A stretch of DNA of 64,000 bases from positions 1 to 64,000 of the forward strand of contig JAJEAR010000024.1 of NCBI GenBank assembly GCA_022822665.1, written 5' to 3'. The notes below the pieces were generated by a model, which saw only the letters and a program-made list of their open reading frames with translations, was not told the origin of the DNA and did not search any database. Of this stretch, positions 57,819 to 64,000 are shown piece by piece (the first letter of the stretch is position 1; each line of letters starts with the position of its first letter). The translations under genes were made by a program, and so were the position numbers. This DNA comes from Alphaproteobacteria bacterium (GTDB taxonomy: Bacteria > Pseudomonadota > Alphaproteobacteria > Thalassobaculales > Thalassobaculaceae).

Positions 57819-58721
57819 TCAGGAGGCTTCGAGGAATATGTCCGCGCGCCGGCTGCCAGCCTCGTCGCCTGCGCCCGGCCGAGCGGCGCCCGCCGCTTCG
57901 ACCGTGACCCGGTGGCGCGGGACTCCGTGACGCGCGAGGACCTCGGCGACGCTGCTGGCGCGTTCGAGAGAGGTCCTGAAATTCGCCAGCAGCGCACGGA
58001 CCGCATCGCCGGTTGCGGTTCGCGCCGAGGCGTGGCCGACGACCCGGACCCGGAAGTCGTACCGCGTCACCTGCGCCGCCAGCCCGGCAACCAGTCGCCG
58101 GTCCTCCCGCGACAGTTGCGTGGTGCCATGGGCAAACCGGACCACGCCGGCCAGACCCGGTGAGGGCGCCTGCGCAGTCACCGGCCGCACCGGGGCCAGC
58201 TCGTGAGGCGACGGCGCCACAAGCACGGCCGGCTCCCCCGTGGCGTCGACCGCCGCGGTGGCCGTGTCCGGCTGCATGACGGAACGCGTACCGGTGTCCC
58301 GCGGAGGCGGTTCGTCCGAGGCGCTGGCCACCGGGCTGGCGGGCGCCGCATTCGGCCACAGGCTGGATCGCTTGCCGGTGCCCCGGGGAGAAGGAGGCTG
58401 CGGTTCGTCCGAAAGCCATCGGCTGCGGTCCTGTTCGAGTTTCCTGAGCAGCCGCTCGCGCTCCGTCGGTGTCGATGGCGCCACGGTTCCCACCGGAACC
58501 GTGTTCAGGTCGGGATACGTCGCCGGTGGCGGAGGCGGACCTTCTTCCTCAACTCCGCTACCGAACACCTTGCTGACGGTGTCGGTCGTGCTCTTGAGCC
58601 AGCCAACAGGACTGATCACGTCGCCGAACTGGGCGCCGGGTGAACACGACGCGCCAGCCATGACGAGGCAGGCAATCGCGCCTGCGCGCCAGAACCGTGT
58701 CACGATCCTGCCGGCGTCCAT
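57819..58721 (-). CDS. OmpA-like outer-membrane lipoprotein
   Basis: A ~300-residue predicted lipoprotein. The N-terminal signal ends at MAGASC (Cys26), a slightly irregular lipobox. A long Pro/Ser/Thr-rich linker (about 50-190) follows, then an OmpA-like C-terminal domain (about 205-300) with VVRFAHGTTQLSREDRRLVAGLAAQV, RVRVVGHASART and LERASSVAEVLARHGVPRHRVTVEAAG. The peptidoglycan-binding Asp in the usual GHTD motif is missing (GHAS here), while the Arg is kept. It may bind peptidoglycan weakly or not at all. ATG 58721 was chosen because it opens the signal peptide. Confidence 0.8.
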   Translation of the reverse strand: MDAGRIVTRFWRAGAIACLVMAGASCSPGAQFGDVISPVGWLKSTTDTVSKVFGSGVEEEGPPPPPATYPDLNTVPVGTVAPSTPTERERLLRKLEQDRSRWLSDEPQPPSPRGTGKRSSLWPNAAPASPVASASDEPPPRDTGTRSVMQPDTATAAVDATGEPAVLVAPSPHELAPVRPVTAQAPSPGLAGVVRFAHGTTQLSREDRRLVAGLAAQVTRYDFRVRVVGHASARTATGDAVRALLANFRTSLERASSVAEVLARHGVPRHRVTVEAAGAARPGAGDEAGSRRADIFLEAS

Positions 58722-58821
58722 TGGCCATGTCTCCACGGAACGCGCACGGGCCGACGATGGTGCCGGGCGCTCCGCAGCCGATAAGTGGCCATCCCCCGAC
58801 GTCGGCCGGCTACCCAAGAAC

Positions 58822-58974
58822 TCAGCTGAACGGGTTGATAGCGTCGATCCAGTCCCCGATTGTCGAACAGCCCGAGACACCAGTCGTCAGCGCGACCAGA
58901 CCGAAGCCCAGCAGGATCCTGCGGTACAGTTGCCGCACCTGGAACGTGGGCTGGCGTGCGAAAATGCTCTTCAT
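58822..58974 (-). CDS. Very small lipoprotein (50 residues)
   Basis: A 50-codon gene whose product has a long Arg-containing N-region (about 19 residues), a hydrophobic stretch ILLGFGLVALTTG and a perfect lipobox VSGC. Lipidation at Cys36 would leave a mature peptide of only 15 residues (CSTIGDWIDAINPFS). GGGAGG lies 11 bases before the ATG, and a TATGAT element lies 48 bases upstream. An in-frame GTG at codon 13 is an alternative start. It lies 100 bp upstream of the OmpA-like lipoprotein in the same direction. I do not recognise the family; entericidin-like lipoproteins are similar in size only. Confidence 0.6.
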   Translation of the reverse strand: MKSIFARQPTFQVRQLYRRILLGFGLVALTTGVSGCSTIGDWIDAINPFS

Positions 58975-59536
58975 TTCTGGTCCGTCCTCCCGACAGTCAC
59001 GGAAATGGAACACCGCTTGTATCATACTCCGCAGGTGCCGCAAGACCGAGCTTGGTTCCGCACCGTGCCCGCGCGCCGGAACCGGTCCGGAAAACCGGGG
59101 GCATGGCGGAAAACGCCGGGGAGGCGGAAAGCGGCCGCAGCCTTTCCGGATCACGGGTTCCCCCCGCGGAACAGGGAGACCGGAACCGGGCTCCCCGAAC
59201 CCTCCGTCGCACCGGGCATTACGGACGGGCGCCCGCGTTACCCGTACAGCGGCCGATCTTCGCGGGTCGGACGGACACCCGCGACAGCGGCGTCGCCACC
59301 GTCGCTGCGAGGACATGGCGTCGCGTTTCCTGCCCGGCCACGGCAGCGGGACCCTCGACACCGGGCGGTATCCGCGGAAGGGCCGCGCACCCGGGACGAC
59401 CGTGAACCCGCGCCGGAGATGCCCACAAGCGAGGCGACGGTCAGGTCGGGAGCGCCGACACCGGGGCTGGACCACGGCCGTGCGCCCGGTATAGGCGTTA
59501 CGCGGCCAGACCAGTCCGAACAGAGGAGAAAGCCGC
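58975..59536. other. Intergenic stretch between divergent genes, no further gene seen
   Basis: About 560 bp, very G+C-rich, between the small lipoprotein (-) and the methyltransferase (+). It contains the TATGAT element (59021-59026, minus strand) and a TATAGG element (59490-59495, plus strand) that could be -10 boxes. Open frames here are Arg/Pro/Gly-rich shadows. Nothing else was recognised. Confidence 0.5.
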
Positions 59537-60184
59537 ATGGCCGATGCGCCACGGAATGACCGGTACCTGAGGGCCATCTACGAGACACGCGACCCCGGGA
59601 AAGTCCGCGACCTGTATGATCGCTGGGCCGAGTCCTACGACACCGAACTGATCGACGAGAACGGCTACGCCCAGCCGGGCCGCTGCGCGGAAATGCTGGC
59701 GCGCCACCTGCCCGACCGGTCCGCGGCGATCCTCGACATCGGCTGCGGAACCGGCCTGGGAGCTGCCGCACTTGCCGAGGCCGGCTACACCCTCGTCGAC
59801 GGCTGCGATTTTTCACCCGGCATGCTGGCCCGGTCGCGCGGGACCGGCCTCTATCGCCGGCTGTTCGAGGCCGATCTGAATACTCCGCCCCTGGATGCGG
59901 CCAGCGGCGCCTATGGTGCTGCCGTCGCCGTGGGCGTCTTCAGCTTCGGCCATGTCCTGCCGGATTCCCTCGACGAGATCCTGCGGGTCCTTTCGCCCGG
60001 CGCGCCGCTGGTCATCGGCCTGAACAGGCATTTCTACGAGGAAGGGTCGCTGACCGCGAAGCTGGCGGCGCTCGCCGAGGAGGGTCGGATCGTCCGGCTC
60101 ACCGAAGAGCACGGCGAACACATCAGGGGCACCGGCGTGACCGGCTGGGTCATCGCCGTGCGCAAGGCGGCGGAGCAAAACTGA
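59537..60184 (+). CDS. Class I SAM-dependent methyltransferase
   Basis: A 215-residue Rossmann-fold methyltransferase. YDRWAESYDTEL precedes motif I ILDIGCGTGLGAAAL (about 65-80). The Asp of GCDFSPGML is the acidic residue after motif I, and GVFSFGHVLPDSLDEILRVLSPGAPLVIGL covers motifs III-IV. The pattern resembles UbiE/Williams-Beuren-type small-molecule methyltransferases. The substrate is unknown. GAGGAGAAAG precedes the ATG. It lies 346 bp upstream of phaC, from which it is probably transcribed separately. Confidence 0.85.
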   Translation: MADAPRNDRYLRAIYETRDPGKVRDLYDRWAESYDTELIDENGYAQPGRCAEMLARHLPDRSAAILDIGCGTGLGAAALAEAGYTLVDGCDFSPGMLARSRGTGLYRRLFEADLNTPPLDAASGAYGAAVAVGVFSFGHVLPDSLDEILRVLSPGAPLVIGLNRHFYEEGSLTAKLAALAEEGRIVRLTEEHGEHIRGTGVTGWVIAVRKAAEQN

Positions 60185-60439
60185 GCACGGGCGCGGCTTC
60201 CCCGGCCCTTCCGCGCCTCTTTGCCGGCGCCTGTCCGCCCTGCGGCCATGTCCGGGGCGGACGAAACCCCGGCGACGCCGGCAGTAATGGCCTGCCGCCA
60301 GGCTCGCGGGGTCTCTGCGCGACCCGAACAGCGGCCGCGCCGGCAGGCGTCGCCGGGGCCATGCCGTTGCCTGCCCTTCCCGGCCCCGGCGAAACCGCCA
60401 CGGTCCCGGTCCTGGCAAGTTTCTTGACAACGCCAGATA
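60185..60439. other. Untranslated G+C-rich stretch upstream of the phaC control region
   Basis: About 255 bp between the methyltransferase stop and the phaC operators, part of a 346-bp gene-free gap. No gene or clear terminator is seen. Its last 30 bp contain TTGACA (60424-60429) and a sigma-54-like near match (60413-60427) in which the -12 GC is GA. Confidence 0.4.
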
Positions 60440-60450
60440 TTGCACTGCAA
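60440..60450 (+). promoter_or_regulatory. Upstream phaC operator candidate (palindrome)
   Basis: TTGCACTGCAA is a perfect palindrome around one central base. It shares the core TGCAsTGCA with the site at 60471-60483. The centres are 32 bp apart, about three helical turns. A CATAAT -10-like element (60451-60456) lies directly after it. The pattern suggests a dimeric repressor of PHA genes such as PhaR. Confidence 0.6.
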
Positions 60451-60470
60451 CATAATATGGCCAAGCCGAT

Positions 60471-60483
60471 TGTGCAGTGCACA
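60471..60483 (+). promoter_or_regulatory. Downstream phaC operator candidate (palindrome)
   Basis: TGTGCAGTGCACA is a perfect palindrome with 6-bp arms and one central base. Its core is the reverse complement of the upstream site's core. It lies just after the putative -10 element and 47 bp before the phaC ATG, a good position for blocking initiation. Confidence 0.6.
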
Positions 60484-60530
60484 CATGACGGTCTGGTCCC
60501 TGCCATTTGCGAGCAACGGGGAGATGCACC

Positions 60531-62327
60531 ATGAGCACCGACAGGCACGAGGTCCGCCAGCCCGATCCGGCCGAAATCGCGGATGCCATGGGACGGATCG
60601 CGGAACAGACCCAGCGGCTGACCCGCGACTTCGTCGAACGCCAGAAGACCGGGGAGGCGCCCGCCAATCCGGATCCGCTCAACATCGGTTCGGCGTTCTT
60701 CGAACTGACCCGGCAACTGATGGCCAACCCGGCACAACTGGTCGAGGCCCAGATGGACTTCTGGCGCGCGCAGATGTCGGTCTGGCAGTCGGCGACCGCC
60801 CGCTCGCTGGGCGGCGACGTTGAACCGGCGGCCCGGCCGACGCGGGACGACCGGCGTTTCCGTGACCCGGCGTGGCAGGACAACCTGGTCTTCGACTACA
60901 TCAAGCAGAGCTACCTGCTGTCGGCCCGCTGGCTGCTGAATACCGTCCACGATGTCGAGGGGCTCGACCGCCTCGACGCGAAGAAGGTGGACTTCTACAC
61001 ACGGCAGTTCGTCGACGCGATGTCGCCCAGCAACTTCCTGATGACCAACCCGGAAGTCCTGCGCACCACGGTGGAAAGCGGCGGACAGAACCTGGTCAAC
61101 GGACTGGGCAACCTGCTTTCCGACCTCGAGCGCGGAAAGGGCCGCCTCGCGATCTCGATGACCGACACGGACGCGTTCGAGGTCGGCGGGAACATCGCCA
61201 CCTCGCCGGGCAGTGTCGTGTGGCAGAACGAACTGATGCAGCTGGTGCAATACAGCCCGGCCACGCCGACGGTGCAAAAGCGGCCGTTGCTGATCGTGCC
61301 GCCCTGGATCAACAAGTTCTACATCCTCGACCTGCGCGAGCGGAATTCCTTCATCCGGTGGGCGGTCTCCCAGGGCCTGACCGTCTTCGTGATCTCCTGG
61401 GTAAACCCGGACGGGGACCTCGCCGACACCTCGTTCGCCGACTACGTGATCAACGGCCCGCTGGCGGCACTCGATGCGATCGAGCAGGCGACAGGTGAAC
61501 GTGAGGTCAATGCCATCGGCTACTGCATCGGCGGCACGCTCATGGCGGCCACGCTCGCACGCATGGCAGCCACCGGGGATGACCGCATCGCCAGCATCAC
61601 CTTCTTCACCACGATGGTCGACTTCGAGGAGGCTGGCGACCTCGGCGTGTTCGTCGACGAACAGCAGATCGAGGCGGTCGAGGAACGCATGAGCAGGGAC
61701 GGCTACCTCGAAGGCTCCGACATGGCGACCACCTTCAACATGCTGCGCGCCAACGACCTGATCTGGTCCTTCGTGGTCAACAACTATCTCCTCGGGCGGG
61801 AACCGTTCCCCTTCGACCTGCTGTACTGGAACTCGGATTCAACCCGCATGCCCTCGGCCATGCACAGCTACTACCTGCGCGAGATGTACCTCGCCAACCG
61901 GCTGATCGAACCGGATGCACTCGAAATCGACGGTGTCGGCGTCGATCTCTCCCGCATCACGATCCCGGTGTTCATCCTCTCGACCAAGGAGGACCACATC
62001 GCGCCGTGGATGTCCACGTACCGGGCGACCCGCATCTACGCAGGTCCGGTCCGGTTCTGCCTCGCGGAATCCGGTCACATCGCCGGCGTGATCAACCCTC
62101 CGGCAGACCCGCCGAAATACGGCTACTACCTGAACCGCCGCAAGCCCGCCTCGCCCGAAAAGTGGTTCGAGGACGCGGTCCGGCACGACGGGTCGTGGTG
62201 GCCGGAATGGCGCCGGTGGCTGTCGCGCCATGCCGGCGCGAAGGTACCGGCCCGGACACCCGGTGACGGCGCCCTCCCGGTCATCGAGGACGCGCCCGGT
62301 TCCTACGTGAAGGCCGGCAGCTCCTGA
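60531..62327 (+). CDS. phaC: Class I poly(3-hydroxyalkanoate) synthase
   Basis: Polymerises (R)-3-hydroxyacyl-CoA, mainly 3-hydroxybutyryl-CoA, into storage polyester at the granule surface. The 598-residue length fits class I synthases. The N-terminal domain (about 1-200) holds the PhaC_N helices. The alpha/beta-hydrolase domain shows PPWINKFYILDLRERNSFIRWA, VFVISWVNPD, NAIGYCIGGTLMA with the catalytic Cys of the lipase-like box, STKEDHIAPW (Asp) and AESGHIAGVINPP (His). ATG 60531 follows GGGGAG. phaA, phaB, phasin and PhaR genes are not in the window. Two palindromes upstream suggest repression by a PhaR-type regulator. Confidence 0.96.
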   Translation: MSTDRHEVRQPDPAEIADAMGRIAEQTQRLTRDFVERQKTGEAPANPDPLNIGSAFFELTRQLMANPAQLVEAQMDFWRAQMSVWQSATARSLGGDVEPAARPTRDDRRFRDPAWQDNLVFDYIKQSYLLSARWLLNTVHDVEGLDRLDAKKVDFYTRQFVDAMSPSNFLMTNPEVLRTTVESGGQNLVNGLGNLLSDLERGKGRLAISMTDTDAFEVGGNIATSPGSVVWQNELMQLVQYSPATPTVQKRPLLIVPPWINKFYILDLRERNSFIRWAVSQGLTVFVISWVNPDGDLADTSFADYVINGPLAALDAIEQATGEREVNAIGYCIGGTLMAATLARMAATGDDRIASITFFTTMVDFEEAGDLGVFVDEQQIEAVEERMSRDGYLEGSDMATTFNMLRANDLIWSFVVNNYLLGREPFPFDLLYWNSDSTRMPSAMHSYYLREMYLANRLIEPDALEIDGVGVDLSRITIPVFILSTKEDHIAPWMSTYRATRIYAGPVRFCLAESGHIAGVINPPADPPKYGYYLNRRKPASPEKWFEDAVRHDGSWWPEWRRWLSRHAGAKVPARTPGDGALPVIEDAPGSYVKAGSS

Positions 62328-62343
62328 AGCGGAGTGCCCAAGA

Positions 62344-64000
62344 TCAGACCAGGGCCGTCACCGGCTCGGCGACCATCACGTTGACGACCGCCTGGCGCCG
62401 TTCCTCCGTCACGATCCTGGCGGCGCGTTGGAGCGCCTGCGGCAGTTCCCCGGGGTCGCTGACGGTTTCGCCGTGGCCGCGGCTTGCCTCCACCACCCTG
62501 GCAAAGTCGGGGCTCGGGGCCAGCGAGGTGAGCGGCATGCGGTTCGAGCGCACCGCGTGTCCGTCGGGATAGAGCCCCATGGTGGCCCGCCTCACCGCGT
62601 TCCACTCGAGGTTGTTCACGATCACCGAGAGCACGGGGATGTCCTGCCCCTCCCCGACCTGGTGACAGGCAACGGGGTTGGAGAACATGTAGGACCCGTC
62701 ACCCATGGTAGCGATCACCAGCCGGTCCGGCTGCGCCAGCTTCATGCCGAGCGCGGCCGGCAGGCTCCATCCGAGCCCGCCGGAGTGCGGAAGGTCACGC
62801 CATGACGCCGGATCGGTTGGCCGGACATGATCGAGCGGGCATCCGAGTTCGCACAGGACCGCCGCGTCATGGGCGCGCATGAGGTCACCGACGCACCGGG
62901 CCACCCATGCCTTGGTCATCGGGGCAGTCGATGCACCGGCCGCCTCCGCCGCCTCCCAGCCGGCACGAATGCGCGTCACCCGCCGCTTGAGCGCCTCCCG
63001 GCGCCTGCGGCGCGGCGCGGCGTGCTCGCGTTCACCCGCGCGCATCAGGGCGTCGAGGCGGACGAGGGCGTCACCGACCTCGCCGGTGATCGAGAGATCG
63101 GACCGGAAGTTGCGGACCGGAAAGCGGTGGTGCAGCGGATCGGGGCCGAGGTTGACCACCTGTGCATCCGCACGCTGCGGATGGACCTGGGGCGCCCACG
63201 GGGCCAGCCCGTCGAGTATGACCACCAGGTCCGCCTCGGCCAGCCATGGCCCGACATCGGATCCGACACAGCTGGGATGCTCGTAGGACATTGCCAGCGC
63301 GACCGCCCAGTACTGGCAAACCGGGATGCCCCATGCCCTGGCGAACCGCGCCAGGGCGTCGAACCCGGCCCGGGTCCCCGCACCGCGCTGGGCGATCACC
63401 AGCGGGTTCTCGGCCTCCATCAGCAGCCCGGCCAGACGGACCAGGTCGGCTTCCGGGGCCGCCGTGTACGACGGCTGCATGGAGACAGGGGCCGCGAGCG
63501 CGTCGGCCGGACACGGCGCGCACAGCACTTCGCGCGGCAGGGACAGGTAGACAGCCCCGGGCGGGCTCGACCGGGCGATGGCGAGACCGCGGTCAAGCAG
63601 TTCCGGGACCTGCTCGGGAAACCGCAGTTCGTAGTCCCACTTCGTGGTCTCGCGAACCAGGGCATGCTGGTCGCGCATTTCCTGGCCCCAGCCGATCGGT
63701 ACGGTCCGGGCTCCGAACCGGCCCTGTTCCGTGACCGGAGTCCGCCCCGACAGCAGGACCAGCGGCACGTGGTCGGCCGCGGCATTGATCATGCCCATCA
63801 CGCCGTTGGCGAGACCCACGTTCGTGTGCACCATCACCGCCTGGGGACGGCCTGTCGCCGCGTAGTAGCCGTGCGCCATGGCCACCGCCGCCTGTTCGTG
63901 CGGCACCACCATGGCACTCGGCAGGTCCAGTCCGCCGCGTTCGGCGGCCGCCAGCCCCTCGATGATCGGCGGGAAGTCGGTACCGGAATTGCAGAACACG
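62344..64000 (-). CDS. ThDP-dependent enzyme of the acetolactate synthase/benzoylformate decarboxylase family (N-terminus outside the window)
   Basis: At least 551 residues, with the start beyond the right edge. The N-terminal Pyr domain shows VPHEQAAVAMAHGYYAATG with the conserved catalytic Glu. A central nucleotide-binding-like domain follows (AENPLVIAQRGAG). The PP domain shows MGDGSYMFSNPVACHQ and VNNLEWNAVRR, the GDG-to-NN cofactor motif. It could be a 2-oxo-acid decarboxylase, an acetolactate synthase-like or an oxalyl-CoA-type enzyme; the substrate is not determinable. It is convergent with phaC across a 16-bp gap with no terminator. Confidence 0.87.
   Translation of the reverse strand, partial: VFCNSGTDFPPIIEGLAAAERGGLDLPSAMVVPHEQAAVAMAHGYYAATGRPQAVMVHTNVGLANGVMGMINAAADHVPLVLLSGRTPVTEQGRFGARTVPIGWGQEMRDQHALVRETTKWDYELRFPEQVPELLDRGLAIARSSPPGAVYLSLPREVLCAPCPADALAAPVSMQPSYTAAPEADLVRLAGLLMEAENPLVIAQRGAGTRAGFDALARFARAWGIPVCQYWAVALAMSYEHPSCVGSDVGPWLAEADLVVILDGLAPWAPQVHPQRADAQVVNLGPDPLHHRFPVRNFRSDLSITGEVGDALVRLDALMRAGEREHAAPRRRRREALKRRVTRIRAGWEAAEAAGASTAPMTKAWVARCVGDLMRAHDAAVLCELGCPLDHVRPTDPASWRDLPHSGGLGWSLPAALGMKLAQPDRLVIATMGDGSYMFSNPVACHQVGEGQDIPVLSVIVNNLEWNAVRRATMGLYPDGHAVRSNRMPLTSLAPSPDFARVVEASRGHGETVSDPGELPQALQRAARIVTEERRQAVVNVMVAEPVTALV

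Noticed and set aside
60413..60427. Sigma-54-like element upstream of phaC (TGGCAAG-N4-TTGA)
   Set aside because: The GG is correctly spaced, but the invariant -12 GC is GA and no enhancer site is seen. Chance or a decayed site is more likely.

Overview
The window is a high-G+C stretch of ordinary chromosome from an alphaproteobacterium, most likely Rhodospirillales-like. The evidence is gene content and order: tig-clpP-clpX-lon-hup-tRNA-Val, then tRNA-Asp and the full nuoA-N set, then birA-coaX-rnj-mce-DUF1467. Further support comes from a hom-glpX-recJ block, a NuoG without the extra N7 cluster, and a class I PHA synthase. I see no phage, plasmid, CRISPR array or intact insertion sequence. 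Coding density is about 95% and every gene looks intact except the two cut by the window edges.

Layout. 1-3.7 kb (+): translationally coupled sugar-phosphate genes pgi (cut at the left edge), eda and pgm. 3.7-21.9 kb (-): one predicted 19-gene run holding all 14 complex I genes, then birA, coaX, RNase J, methylmalonyl-CoA epimerase and a small DUF1467-like membrane protein. 22-29.3 kb (-): tRNA-Asp, tRNA-Val, HU, Lon, ClpX, ClpP, trigger factor and tRNA-Leu, a protein-quality-control block. 29.4-34.9 kb (-): malonyl-CoA decarboxylase, NAD(P)HX repair enzyme, tRNA-His, an aminotransferase and a family III CoA-transferase. 35-38.2 kb (+): a second aminotransferase, then glnB-glnA behind apparent tandem sigma-70/sigma-54 promoters. 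38.2-41.5 kb: a threonine synthase-like PLP enzyme (-) and parE (+). 41.6-47.8 kb: accessory metabolism (atypical SDR, MFS transporter, ketopantoate reductase, acyl-CoA dehydrogenase-like flavoprotein, DHA2 efflux pump, MsrB). 47.8-50 kb: two tRNA-Glu genes around an LLM flavin oxidoreductase, then an orphan DUF6788-like gene and an AT-richer gap. 50-53.7 kb (+): a secreted cyclase-family protein and an ABC ATPase/FtsX-type permease/DUF3299 cassette. 53.7-59 kb (-): recJ, glpX, homoserine dehydrogenase, an OmpA-like lipoprotein and a 50-residue lipoprotein. 59.5-64 kb: a methyltransferase, phaC and a ThDP-dependent enzyme (cut at the right edge).

The genes point to an aerobic heterotroph. It has Entner-Doudoroff sugar metabolism, gluconeogenesis (glpX), methylmalonyl-CoA and malonyl-CoA handling, PHA storage, and nitrogen-controlled ammonium assimilation.

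The most informative non-coding signals are three. A pair of TGCAsTGCA palindromes lies 32 bp apart, centre to centre, in front of phaC. Tandem sigma-70/sigma-54 promoters precede glnB-glnA. A hup promoter has a -35 box that contains the lon stop codon. I did not find a clearly new multi-gene system. The best candidates for a second look are the phaC operators, an SDR lacking its catalytic residues, a secreted cyclase with both metal-ligand His replaced by Gln, and the very small lipoprotein.
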